From: Sphingomonadales bacterium Ga0077559
GTDB lineage: Bacteria; Pseudomonadota; Alphaproteobacteria; Sphingomonadales; Sphingomonadaceae
Direction: 5' to 3'
Assembly (NCBI GenBank): GCA_001464315.1
Contig: LNFK01000052.1
Span: forward strand, 1 to 57,310
DNA length: 57,310 bases
A program made the translations under genes and the position numbers. Shown in pieces: positions 44,528 through 53,287 of the stretch; position 1 is the stretch's first letter; the number at the start of each line of letters is the position of its first letter. Below the pieces are notes generated by a model. That model saw only the letters and a program-made list of their open reading frames with translations. It was not told the origin of the DNA and ran no database searches.

Positions 44528-45733
44528 ATGTCGACCGAAACCGTTACGCAAACTGCCAGCGACCTGAAACTGACCCCGCCCGACCCTGTGCCGACCGTTG
44601 CGCCGCAACAAGCTATGGGGCTAGTGCCGGTCACGGATGAGCAAACGACCAAATTGCAGGAACGCGTTGAGGCTTATGTCGCGGATCTTATCGCTCAGGA
44701 TGTGAACAGCCCTGAATTTGGCAAGCGCGTCGATCAGCTGACCAATATGGGCCGCAAGGAAATCATGGAAGCGTCGAACCAGTCGAACCGCTTCCTCGAC
44801 AAGCCGATCCGGCGAATGGACGAAAGTTCTGGCGTCGGTGCCGACCTTGCCGAATTGCGCCGCGTTGTCGAGGATTTGGATCCTTCGAAAAAGGGCAATC
44901 TGATGACCAAGGAAAAGCTGTTCGGCATCATTCCTTGGGGCAGCAAGCTCCGCAATTATTTCGACAGCTATCAAAGCTCGCAAACGCATATCAGTTCGAT
45001 TTTGGGCCGTCTTGGCAATGGCAAAGACGAATTGCTGATGGACAATGCCGCGATTGACGTCGAGCGGCAGAATCTGTGGGTTGCGATGGGCAAACTCGAG
45101 CAGATGATCGTTATGTCCAAGCAATTGGATGCGAAACTGGAGGAAAAAGCCGCCGAGTTGGAACTGTCCGACCCGGCCAAGGCACGTGCGATCAAGGAAA
45201 GCGCGTTATTCTATGTCCGTCAGCGCACGCAAGATTTGCTGACGCAGATGGCCGTGACAGTGCAAGGTTATCTCGCGCTCGACCTAGTCAAGAAGAACAA
45301 TGTGGAGCTTGTGAAGGGCGTGGACCGTGCATCAACCACGACCGTGGGCGCGTTACGTACCGCAGTTACCGTGGCGCAAGCGATGACCAACCAGAAACTG
45401 GTGCTCGACCAGATAACGTCGCTCAACACTACGACCGCCAATATCATCGACAGTACGGGCAAGTTGCTGCGCGACAACACCGCGCGCATTCACGAACAGG
45501 CGGCGGCATCGACAATCCCGCTCGAAACTTTGAGCCGCGCGTTCCAGAATATCTACGATACGATGGATGCGATCGATACTTTCAAGATGAAAGCGCTCGA
45601 CAGCATGAAGCAGACGTCCGAAGCCCTCGAAAAAGAAGTCGAAAAGTCCAAAGGTTATATCGCGCGCGCCGAAGGGCAGGCCCAGGCTACAAAATCGGTT
45701 CAAGACAGCGGTTTGCTGTCGCTGGAGGCTTAA
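44528..45733 (+). CDS. TelA/KlaA-like toxic anion resistance family protein
   Basis: A 401-residue soluble, mostly helical protein of the TelA family (tellurite resistance/toxic anion). It shows the core IIPWGSKLRNYFDSYQSSQT, HISSILGRLGNGKDELLMDN, AAIDVERQNLWVAMGKLEQM and coiled-coil stretches before the end (RAEGQAQATKSVQDS). It has no signal peptide or membrane segment. Function in cells is unknown; members are linked to membrane and phage or anion stress. The next gene (45737) is a small membrane protein and starts 3 bases after this stop, so the two are a unit. No ter operon genes are near. Confidence 0.9.
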   Translation: MSTETVTQTASDLKLTPPDPVPTVAPQQAMGLVPVTDEQTTKLQERVEAYVADLIAQDVNSPEFGKRVDQLTNMGRKEIMEASNQSNRFLDKPIRRMDESSGVGADLAELRRVVEDLDPSKKGNLMTKEKLFGIIPWGSKLRNYFDSYQSSQTHISSILGRLGNGKDELLMDNAAIDVERQNLWVAMGKLEQMIVMSKQLDAKLEEKAAELELSDPAKARAIKESALFYVRQRTQDLLTQMAVTVQGYLALDLVKKNNVELVKGVDRASTTTVGALRTAVTVAQAMTNQKLVLDQITSLNTTTANIIDSTGKLLRDNTARIHEQAAASTIPLETLSRAFQNIYDTMDAIDTFKMKALDSMKQTSEALEKEVEKSKGYIARAEGQAQATKSVQDSGLLSLEA

Positions 45734-45736
45734 TCC

Positions 45737-46450
45737 TTGCCGAACATTGCTTCACAATCCGACCAAATCCTCGAGGGCAGCCGCCGCGCGCTGCGTAATG
45801 TCCGGATGCCGCCCATTGGTACTAAGAGCCAGGCGCTGCGCCGCGCGCATTTTTGGGGTAAAGTCTCGAAGGCCGCACTCGCGGTTGGCGTGGTGCTGGT
45901 CGGAGCAGGCGTTGTCGGAGCAGTCATCGACGGTATCGGATTTTGGGGCGTGATGATTACCGGCCTTGTCGGCGCTGCGGCGGCCTATGTACTCATGCGT
46001 TATCCCGAAATGCCGATGCCTACCACGGAGAGCTTGCGTCAAACTGATCTCGGCACACTGGCTGGCAAAACCGAAATATGGCTCGAGGCGCAGCGGCCTG
46101 CATTGCCTGCGCCCGCGGTAACGATCATGCAGGATATCGGCGTTCGGCTAGACCAGCTTGCCCCGCAACTGCAGACATTGGACGAAAACGACCCCGCATC
46201 GCGCGAAGTACGTAAACTGGTGGGCGAGCATCTGCCCGAACTTATCAACGGCTACAAACGAATCCCCGACAGCCTCAAGCGCAAGGAACATGGCGGCAAG
46301 ACGCCGGAGCAACAACTTGTCGACGGGTTAAAGCTCATTGACCGCGAGATCGAAACGATGACCGGCCAGATATCTCGCGGTGAACTGGATAAGCTTGCGG
46401 TGCGCGGCCGGTATCTCGAACTGCGTTACGACGGTTCAGAAAACGATTGA
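45737..46450 (+). CDS. XpaC-like membrane protein partner of TelA
   Basis: A 237-residue protein. An N-terminal basic region (RALRNVRMPPIGTKSQALRR) is followed by two close membrane helices (VSKAALAVGVVLVGAGVVGA and GVMITGLVGAAAAYVLMRYP). The C-terminal half is helical, with MQDIGVRLDQLAPQLQTLDE and EQQLVDGLKLIDREIETMTG. The gene order and layout resemble xpaC-telA pairs of Firmicutes. The XpaC assignment is by gene order and helix layout, not by a clear motif. It starts with TTG 45737, with GGAGG 10 bases upstream inside telA. Confidence 0.68.
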   Translation: MPNIASQSDQILEGSRRALRNVRMPPIGTKSQALRRAHFWGKVSKAALAVGVVLVGAGVVGAVIDGIGFWGVMITGLVGAAAAYVLMRYPEMPMPTTESLRQTDLGTLAGKTEIWLEAQRPALPAPAVTIMQDIGVRLDQLAPQLQTLDENDPASREVRKLVGEHLPELINGYKRIPDSLKRKEHGGKTPEQQLVDGLKLIDREIETMTGQISRGELDKLAVRGRYLELRYDGSEND

Positions 46451-46490
46451 AAAACGGCATAGAGCCGCCGAAGTTGCATAATAATCACAG

Positions 46491-46505
46491 TTAAACTTTC
46501 TTTAA
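46491..46505. promoter_or_regulatory. Full CtrA-type box TTAA-N7-TTAA
   Basis: TTAA (46491-46494) and TTAA (46502-46505) are separated by exactly seven bases, the consensus CtrA binding site of alphaproteobacteria. It lies about 90 bp upstream of the autotransporter protease ATG at 46595. SciP, the CtrA inhibitor, is encoded in this window. Confidence 0.6.
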
Positions 46506-46594
46506 ATTGGGCCGTTGCGAAGGATCTGTTTTGCGTGTTACCCGAACCCTATAATTGTGGGGATAGACCCTGCAGAATTAGGGGAATTTGCGAC

Positions 46595-49500
46595 ATGTTT
46601 AACTCGATTGCTTATCGCTTGCGCGGCGCGTTACTTGCATCTTCAGCGCTTCTTGCAATGCCTGCTGCGGCATTCGCCCAAGATGGCGCAGACCGCCCAA
46701 TCGAAGCGTTTGAACTGCCACACAATGATATCGCAATTACAGATGGTTTAAACGACGCGGTTGAAAATGCCCAGCGTAACGCTGCGTCGCGCGTCTCGAT
46801 TGTTGAGGCAATCGAAATGCCCGAAATCACCATCAACAACAACTTCACGCCAACCGATGCGCGCGACCCTGTCAACATTAACGGTATCGGCCAGATCGTC
46901 ACCGACGCGGGCGGTGGCTCGGTAGGCCTGTGCACAGCCTCACTGATCAATCCGCGTGTTGTCCTTTTTGCCGCACACTGCGTTAATGGACGCGCCGCGA
47001 CCGCTTACGGCGCCGGTTCGGGCGGTGTGGGCATCGCCATCGGTTTCGAAACTAACACACGCGCCAACGCCGCTGGCCAGCCGGATGAACTGGTGAATTG
47101 GTTGCTCGGCGCTGGTGCCGGACCAGGACGCTACCAGACCAACCGTGCACAGCAATTGTACAATATCGACCAGATTTTCTATAACCCTGCGTCGCTTGCC
47201 GCAGCTTCGTGCACCGCACCTGGCTCCTGCTTCCTCGAAGCCGATATTGCGACTGCTGTGCTTGATGCGCCGACGCGCGGAGTTCCGACCTGGGCGTTGC
47301 TGTTTTCACCGCTAGCGACGCCTGCCGCGATCAACCCAGCAACGGGTACAGGTTATCATGTCACTGTCGCTGGCTACGGCCGTTTTGGTACTGGTACGAC
47401 TGGTCAAAATGGCGGCAATGATTTCCGCCGGCGCGCCGCAGAAAATATGCTGGGCGCCCTGACTTCGATTAGCGAACGTAACCTGTTCCTCTTCGGCACA
47501 ACCGGTACGCCATCGCGTCCGCAGTTGCTATATTGGTTGGACTTCGATGATCCAGCCCGTGGAACCGCGGCGGCGAATCCGCGCGATTTTAACAGTTTCC
47601 GTGATAACGCACTGCCACGTGAAGGTTCGACCGGCCCAGGTGACTCAGGCGGCCCGTTGATCCTTGATCAAGCCTTTTCGAAGAGCGTTGTCCTTGGCGT
47701 TCTGTCGGGCGGTTCGACCTTCTTCGCAGGCCAGCCCGGCGGCAGCTATGGTACGCAGAGCTTTTACCAGCCCTTGTTCCTCTATTGGGACTGGATCGTT
47801 GCCAACAATCCATATCGCTATGTCACCGCAAATGCCGGTAACCGGAATTGGGAAGACGCGACTGCTTGGGTTACGACACTTGATCCGGCCTATAACATCA
47901 TTTCGGGTGGTCAGCTGGTAAATGGCGTTCCAACCGAGCTCGGTGGTACGATTGTCGCGACAACGCCGAAGTTTGGGGAGCAATGCTTCCAACTCGGCGG
48001 CACCAATGAGTGTCAGGACATCACGACTGGCGCAATTCGCAATGGCGTACCAAACACGCCCGGTGGAACCGTCGACAGTTCGCCATCGCTGACAGCGGTG
48101 CTTACCGATGCCGCTGCGCCAGACAGTGTGGCGATTGAAGCAGCGGCAGCTGCGTTGACAACTGATGAAGCAATTACAGCGGCCACGCGCGAGGGTATGG
48201 TCGCGTCCGAATCGCCTATGGCCGCACCCGGCTTCCGCGATGGACCGTTGCCCGCACCTACGATTTTAAACGGCCTTCCTGGCGCAACCAACTTCGTACC
48301 AAATAACGTCGACAGCGTGCGTGCCACGGGCGTTGCGGGGCGTTATTATGATGTGACGCTGCGCAATGCAGGCATCGTGACGCTCAATTCGAATGTCACC
48401 GTCGACCGTTTCACGGTGTTGGGCGCTTCGTCGCAACTGACCGTGAATTCAGGCGCTTCGCTGACAAGCCTGATCGACGTTATGCACTCGACCGGTATTG
48501 TGCAGAATAACGGGACGATCACCACCGGCGGCGATTATCTGTTCTCGTCCGGGCTGTTGGGCGGCACCGGTCGCGTCAATACGCCGTTCCTGACCAGCGT
48601 GTTGGGTAACTTTGCTCCTGCGACTCTTGGAACGGTCGGCACGCTCACTATTGGCGGTAACCTTGTCATGGCATCGGGAAGCACCTTTGCCGTCGACCTT
48701 GGACCAAGCGGAACTTCGGACCGTCTGGCAGTTGTCGCAAACGGCACGAGTACGGGTATGGCGAATGTCGGTGGCCGCGTTGTGTTCTCGGCAGCGGGCG
48801 GCAACATTATCCGCGCAAACGATCTTTACACGATCCTTACGGCAACAGGCGGTGTGACAGGAACATTCTCGACCACCACGCTCAGCGCAATCTTGACACC
48901 GCAATTTATCTACACCGCTAACACGGTTCAGGCGCGGATCAATGCAGGCAGCTATTTCCCGCTTGCCCTGACGCCAGTTCAGCGGAGCTTCGCGGCGTTA
49001 CTTGATAGCAATCGTGGTGGAACGAATGTCGCGCCGCTCTATGATTTCCTAGATTTGCAAAATGCCGGGACAATTCAGGCAGCGCTTGAAAGCTGGGCAC
49101 CGCGGGCCGAAACGCTGAAGGCTGCAATTGGAACGACTGCAATCGACAACATGAACCGGTTCTTCCGTGGTCGCCTGGCATCGATGGACATCCCGGGTGG
49201 CTTCGGCGGTCAGGTAGCAACACTTGGCAACCCGTTGCAGGCTGTCTCGCGCATGTCGTCGAGCCAGTTGCAGCCTGGCCAGCCTGTGATGGGCTATGCT
49301 CAGGACAGCACGGAAACATCGGCGGCGCTGCCCGATACGGTCAGTGTATTCTTTGCAGGTGGCTATCTTGACGGCCAGAGCAGCTCGATGGCGACAGCAA
49401 TTCCGTTTGGCGGTGACGATGATTATGACGGCTATTATGCTGCCGTGGGTATCGAAAGCGAGCTAGGCGATAATGCGGGTATCGGGTTTGCGTTGTCCTA

Positions 49501-50167
49501 CACCGACATTGATGGCACCACGAGTGGCGCTGTACAGAATGCATCGGGCAAGCTGTTCCAGGGGACACTGTATGGAAAGCTGCAATATGGCAGCGGCATA
49601 ATGCTCGATACGCAGGTTAGTGCGGCTCTGTTCCGTGCCACTACCGATCGTACGGCGGTCCTTGGACCGACGAGCTACCGTCTGCAGAGCGAAGACGATA
49701 CGCTGGCGCTGTCGGCAGAAGTCGGCCTCAGCAAGATGTTCGAAGCTGGCTCGCTCGAAATCGGGCCGCGCGTTGCCATGCGCGCCAGCCGGATCGAGTT
49801 TACGCCAACAATTGAAACCGGCGGTGCGCCTGCACTGGCATTCGACCGTGGTCGGTATGACAGCCTGCAAGGGCTTGCCGGCCTGACATTGTCGGGTGGA
49901 AGCATGAAGTTCCGGCCTTATGCTTCGGCTTATTATGTCCATGAATTCCAGGACATGCCCGCGTCATTCGGTGCAAATTTCGTCGGCGGTGTTGGCCTGC
50001 CAGCGGTATTTGCACTGACTGGAACCGATTCGGATTGGTTCGAAGCCAGTGCGGGTATCGCCTTTGGCAGCGAGAAGTTCGAAATCGCGCTCGGTGCGGA
50101 CACCACTATCGGACGCAGCGATGTGTCGAACCAGTCGTATCGCGGAACGGTAACCTTTCGCTTCTGA
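46595..50167 (+). CDS. Autotransporter with trypsin-like serine protease passenger
   Basis: A 1190-residue type V secreted protein. The start is the ATG at 46595 (MFNSIAYRLRGALLASSALL), with AGGGGAA upstream and a signal peptide cut after AFA. The passenger is an S1-type protease: His128 in FAAHCVNG, Asp217 in EADIATAVLD and Ser351 in GPGDSGGPLILDQ. A beta-helical stretch (TVDRFTVLGASSQLTVNSG..., about 600-740) leads to a C-terminal barrel (GYAQDSTETSAALPDTVSVF to YRGTVTFRF, Phe-terminated) that translocates the passenger. The catalytic triad is intact, so it is likely an active surface or released protease. A CtrA-type box upstream suggests cell-cycle control; a terminator follows. Confidence 0.92.
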   Translation: MFNSIAYRLRGALLASSALLAMPAAAFAQDGADRPIEAFELPHNDIAITDGLNDAVENAQRNAASRVSIVEAIEMPEITINNNFTPTDARDPVNINGIGQIVTDAGGGSVGLCTASLINPRVVLFAAHCVNGRAATAYGAGSGGVGIAIGFETNTRANAAGQPDELVNWLLGAGAGPGRYQTNRAQQLYNIDQIFYNPASLAAASCTAPGSCFLEADIATAVLDAPTRGVPTWALLFSPLATPAAINPATGTGYHVTVAGYGRFGTGTTGQNGGNDFRRRAAENMLGALTSISERNLFLFGTTGTPSRPQLLYWLDFDDPARGTAAANPRDFNSFRDNALPREGSTGPGDSGGPLILDQAFSKSVVLGVLSGGSTFFAGQPGGSYGTQSFYQPLFLYWDWIVANNPYRYVTANAGNRNWEDATAWVTTLDPAYNIISGGQLVNGVPTELGGTIVATTPKFGEQCFQLGGTNECQDITTGAIRNGVPNTPGGTVDSSPSLTAVLTDAAAPDSVAIEAAAAALTTDEAITAATREGMVASESPMAAPGFRDGPLPAPTILNGLPGATNFVPNNVDSVRATGVAGRYYDVTLRNAGIVTLNSNVTVDRFTVLGASSQLTVNSGASLTSLIDVMHSTGIVQNNGTITTGGDYLFSSGLLGGTGRVNTPFLTSVLGNFAPATLGTVGTLTIGGNLVMASGSTFAVDLGPSGTSDRLAVVANGTSTGMANVGGRVVFSAAGGNIIRANDLYTILTATGGVTGTFSTTTLSAILTPQFIYTANTVQARINAGSYFPLALTPVQRSFAALLDSNRGGTNVAPLYDFLDLQNAGTIQAALESWAPRAETLKAAIGTTAIDNMNRFFRGRLASMDIPGGFGGQVATLGNPLQAVSRMSSSQLQPGQPVMGYAQDSTETSAALPDTVSVFFAGGYLDGQSSSMATAIPFGGDDDYDGYYAAVGIESELGDNAGIGFALSYTDIDGTTSGAVQNASGKLFQGTLYGKLQYGSGIMLDTQVSAALFRATTDRTAVLGPTSYRLQSEDDTLALSAEVGLSKMFEAGSLEIGPRVAMRASRIEFTPTIETGGAPALAFDRGRYDSLQGLAGLTLSGGSMKFRPYASAYYVHEFQDMPASFGANFVGGVGLPAVFALTGTDSDWFEASAGIAFGSEKFEIALGADTTIGRSDVSNQSYRGTVTFRF

Positions 50168-50190
50168 TCGAATTCACCTTAAAGACAAAA

Positions 50191-50225
50191 AGGGCCGTCT
50201 TCCGAAAGGAGGGCGGTCTTTTTTC
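50191..50225 (+). terminator. Rho-independent terminator after autotransporter
   Basis: GGCCGTCTTCC (50193-50203) pairs with GGAGGGCGGTC (50208-50218) over 11 bp with three G-U wobbles and a GAAA loop, followed by a T run. It lies about 25 bp after the autotransporter stop. Confidence 0.85.
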
Positions 50226-50283
50226 TTCGCCCCCCGGTAAGCGCTGCCAAAGGCGCCAAAAATGCGCTATACTCGGTGGGTCG

Positions 50284-50901
50284 ATGCCTGATGCCGGTGA
50301 ACCCTTGCGCAAACCGCTTTGCGAGATTGAAACGCAACTCTCCGATGGTCGCGCCGTGTGTTTACGTACCATCCGTCCAAGCGATGAGGCGCGGATCAGG
50401 GAGGGCATCGCCGAAATGTCGGACCGGTCGCGCTATCTCCGCTTCTTTTCCGCCTTCCGCGAACCGCCGGAAAGCATCGTCAAACGGCTTAGTGCCGTTG
50501 ATGGCCACGACCATATCGGATGGGGCGCAATCCTGCTCGATGGGCAAGATTATCCGCCTATTGCAGCAGCGCACGCGATTAGATTGCCCGAAAAGCGAAG
50601 GCATGCTGAACTCGCGATTGCGGTACTCGACGATTATCAAGGCGTCGGTCTTGCGAGGACATTAATTGCCGCAGTGCTGCTCGACTGTCTGGCCGAAGAC
50701 TTGCCCATAGTTGAAATGCAGGTTCTCAGCGAAAATAACGCGGCGACAGCTTTGATTAAATCGCTTGGCGCGAAGCGTGAACCAACATTGGATAGCGTAA
50801 CGCACTACACGCTAGACGTCGCAGCTGCCGTAAAACTCATGCAAAAAATGCGCCAGCCAGAGGGTCTTTCCGACGTCTTTCAGGCATTTGCGAGCAGATA
50901 A
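50284..50901 (+). CDS. GNAT family N-acetyltransferase
   Basis: A 205-residue acetyltransferase. The start is the ATG at 50284 (MPDAGEPLRKPLCEIETQLS). Fold elements are VCLRTIRPSDEARIREGIAE, SDRSRYLRFFSAFREPPESI, HAELAIAVLDDYQGVGLART as the acetyl-CoA-binding Q..G.G/A loop, and MQVLSENNAATALIKSLGAK. The Pat-like opening (RPSDEA...F..) resembles GNATs fused to protein-acetylating enzymes, but this protein has only the GNAT domain. Substrate is unknown. The start falls 55 bases after the terminator, so it has its own promoter. Confidence 0.88.
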   Translation: MPDAGEPLRKPLCEIETQLSDGRAVCLRTIRPSDEARIREGIAEMSDRSRYLRFFSAFREPPESIVKRLSAVDGHDHIGWGAILLDGQDYPPIAAAHAIRLPEKRRHAELAIAVLDDYQGVGLARTLIAAVLLDCLAEDLPIVEMQVLSENNAATALIKSLGAKREPTLDSVTHYTLDVAAAVKLMQKMRQPEGLSDVFQAFASR

Positions 50902-51425
50902 GAACTTTTTGCGGACTGGCATTATGGTTCCCCGGTAAGCATATAACAAAAGCATATAAATCAATGAGATAAACGCTCAATTTGTCTCTTTGTGGACCAT
51001 GCAATTCTGCGGTGCCCCGCATGCAATGTCTCACACAATTATTCATGCAGACGGGGGATTGGTCGACGCTTTCAGTATTTTAATGTGCAACACATGCTTC
51101 TCGATATCTTTGGATCAATAACGGGGGAACATAACGTCGGCTTATCGAAAATCTTAACCTAAAGCAGCCTTTCAAGATACAACAACTTGTCGGGCGGTTA
51201 TAAGGTTCTGGCGTTTTTTAAAAGCTGCCATTCGTTCAGCTTCCGTTTCTGGGCCGGAAGCCGACTGGCTGCTTTCGGGTCGCTGGAGCGAGGAGCGGAC
51301 CTTCAGCCGGCGAAGGGCCGATGTCTGCCTTCGACCCATTAAAATCCTTTTCGGCTTTCGGAGACGCCGCTATGGTGCGCCCATGCAAGGGGCCACTCTA
51401 GGCTTATTGGCGGGGGATAGGCACG
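50902..51425. other. Intergenic region with a degenerate repeat
   Basis: No gene is seen in this 524-bp stretch. The first half is AT-rich. Around 51230-51340 it contains a sequence (AGCTTCC...GGGCCGGAAGCCGACTGG, GGCTGCTTTCGGGTCGC, GAGGAGCGGACC) that resembles three or four other intergenic stretches near the right end of the window. A palindrome CTTCC...GGAAG is part of it. Confidence 0.5.
51228..51345. repeat. Degenerate intergenic repeat, copy A
   Basis: It shares words with copies at 53150-53265, 55245-55295, 56970-57035 and 57205-57290. These include GGCTGCTTTC followed by (A/G)GTCGC, and GGAGCGGAC. No coding frame is present. Copies are too diverged for confident alignment by eye. Confidence 0.45.
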
Positions 51426-53099
51426 ATGCGTGTTTTTTTTGACGTGTGGCTGGTTGCCGGCGCGATTTCGGCCGCTATGTGCGCGGCTTCCCCGGCATTC
51501 GCCCAAGCCCCAGTCCAGCAGAAGGTCGAGGCGGTGAAACCGAGGGCGGGAGCGAACCCGGCGCCCGCACGGGCGGCTGGCGAAGGTGCAGGGCCGTTCC
51601 GCAAAATGGTGATCCGCGGCGCGATGCTGATTGACGGCACCGGCGCTCCGCCGCGCGGACCGGTTGACATCGTTGTTGAGAACAATCGGATCACGGACAT
51701 TCTAGACGCGGGTACGCCCGGGCTGCCGATGAAGCAGGGGCGTGAGCCCCGCGACTTCGACCATGAAATAGACGCCGCCGGCATGTGGGTACTGCCTGGC
51801 TTCGTTGACACTCATGTCCACGGCAGTTCGGCCGACAAAGCGCCGGACCTCGGCTATTCCTATAAGCTGTGGCTGGCCCATGGGGTGACGTCGGTCAGGG
51901 GTGTGAATCTGGCTCCCTGGAACGTCTCAACCGTCGAGAAGGCTCGCTCCGCCCGCAACGAGATCGTTGCCCCTCGCATCTTCGATTACCAGCGGCTCGG
52001 CCAAGGCTGGGATGGGGGACCGGTCCTCACGTCGCAGCAGGCTCGCGAGTGGGTCCGCTGGGCCGCTAAGAACAATATCGACGGCATCAAGTTCGGGATC
52101 GGCCCGACCGAAGGACCGGAGGTATTCAAAGCCGCGATCGATGAGGCAAAGAAGCTGGGGCTTGGCACCACGGCGCACCTTACGCAGACCGGGGTCGCGA
52201 TGATGAACGCGCAGCAGGCGGGGGAGGCGGGGCTCGGAACGGTGACCCACTTCTACGGCCACATGGAATCGCTTCTGAAGAACGGGGCGATCCAGGATCA
52301 TTCTACCGACTACAGCTTCAATGACGAGCAGTATCGCTTCGCGGAGGTCGCAGACATTTGGGACGACATCTACGAGCCGGGCTCCAAGGAATGGACCGAC
52401 TATCTGAAGGCGCAGAAGGAACAGGGGGTCACCTTCGATCCCACCATGAGTATCTACGCGGCCTCGCGGGACCTGATGCGGGCGCGGAACGCCGACTGGC
52501 ACGACGAGTATACGATGCCGCAGCTCTGGAGCTTCTTCCAATCGTCCCGCGAGAATCACGGCTCCTACTTCTTCGACTGGACAACCAAGCACGAGACACA
52601 ATGGCGCAATTTCTACCATCGCTACATGCGGCTCTTAAATGACTATAAGAATATCGGCGGCCGGGTGACTACCGGGACTGACAGTGGCTTCATCTTTAAA
52701 ACCTATGGCTTCGGCTTCCCCGAGGAGTTGGAGATGCTGCAGGAAGCGGGCTTCAATCCGCACCAGGTGATCCGCGCTGCAACGATGAATGGCGCGCAGA
52801 CGCTTTATGAGCCCAAAGGGATCACCGAACCTCCAATCGGGATGGTCCGGGTGGGGAAGCTTGCCGACCTCGTGATCGTTAGAGAAAACCCGCTTCAGAA
52901 CTTCAAGACGCTCTACGGTACAGGGACGCTGCGGCTGAACGAGCAAACCCAAAAGCTGGAGCGGGTCGGCGGCGTCAGTTACACCGTGAAGGACGGGATC
53001 GTCTACAATGCTAAGCAGCTGCTCGCGGACGTCGCCGTAATGGTAGCGGCAGAGAAGCGGCGGATGGGCTGGCCGGAACAGGGCCTTCCGCGACAGTGA
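51426..53099 (+). CDS. Exported amidohydrolase, imidazolonepropionase-like
   Basis: A 557-residue metal-dependent hydrolase of the amidohydrolase superfamily with a signal peptide (MRVFFDVWLVAGAISAAMCA, cut after AFA), so periplasmic. MVIRGAMLIDGTGAPPRGPV starts the small beta domain. Metal ligands are His130 and His132 in VLPGFVDTHVHGSSADK, later His in TTAHLTQTG and THFYGHMES, and the late Asp in VTTGTDSGF. The substrate is probably a cyclic amide, peptide or similar N-acyl bond; no family member can be named. It is richer in GC than many neighbours and flanked by repeat copies on both sides, which may mark an acquired segment. Confidence 0.88.
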   Translation: MRVFFDVWLVAGAISAAMCAASPAFAQAPVQQKVEAVKPRAGANPAPARAAGEGAGPFRKMVIRGAMLIDGTGAPPRGPVDIVVENNRITDILDAGTPGLPMKQGREPRDFDHEIDAAGMWVLPGFVDTHVHGSSADKAPDLGYSYKLWLAHGVTSVRGVNLAPWNVSTVEKARSARNEIVAPRIFDYQRLGQGWDGGPVLTSQQAREWVRWAAKNNIDGIKFGIGPTEGPEVFKAAIDEAKKLGLGTTAHLTQTGVAMMNAQQAGEAGLGTVTHFYGHMESLLKNGAIQDHSTDYSFNDEQYRFAEVADIWDDIYEPGSKEWTDYLKAQKEQGVTFDPTMSIYAASRDLMRARNADWHDEYTMPQLWSFFQSSRENHGSYFFDWTTKHETQWRNFYHRYMRLLNDYKNIGGRVTTGTDSGFIFKTYGFGFPEELEMLQEAGFNPHQVIRAATMNGAQTLYEPKGITEPPIGMVRVGKLADLVIVRENPLQNFKTLYGTGTLRLNEQTQKLERVGGVSYTVKDGIVYNAKQLLADVAVMVAAEKRRMGWPEQGLPRQ

Positions 53100-53149
53100 A
53101 GCTTTCGCTATCGCAGCGACCCGTTGCATAGCCGGGGAGTATCTGCTTT

Positions 53150-53265
53150 CAACCCATAGCAGACATTTCGCACTCAAGTCTGGATCGTCGCTTCAGAAAT
53201 GGCTGGAAGTGGGCCGGGGCGGACGGGCTGCTTTCAGTCGCCAACCTGTCCTAACCTGCCACCTC
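53150..53265. repeat. Degenerate intergenic repeat, copy B
   Basis: Contains GCAGACATTTCGCAC, AATGGCTGGAAGTGGGCCGG and GGGCTGCTTTCAGTCGCC. The first is shared with the 55280 copy, the second with the 57215 copy and the third with copy A. It lies in the 188-bp gap between the amidohydrolase and DUF885 genes. Confidence 0.45.
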
Positions 53266-53287
53266 TCCTTGACGGCCATGACCTAAC

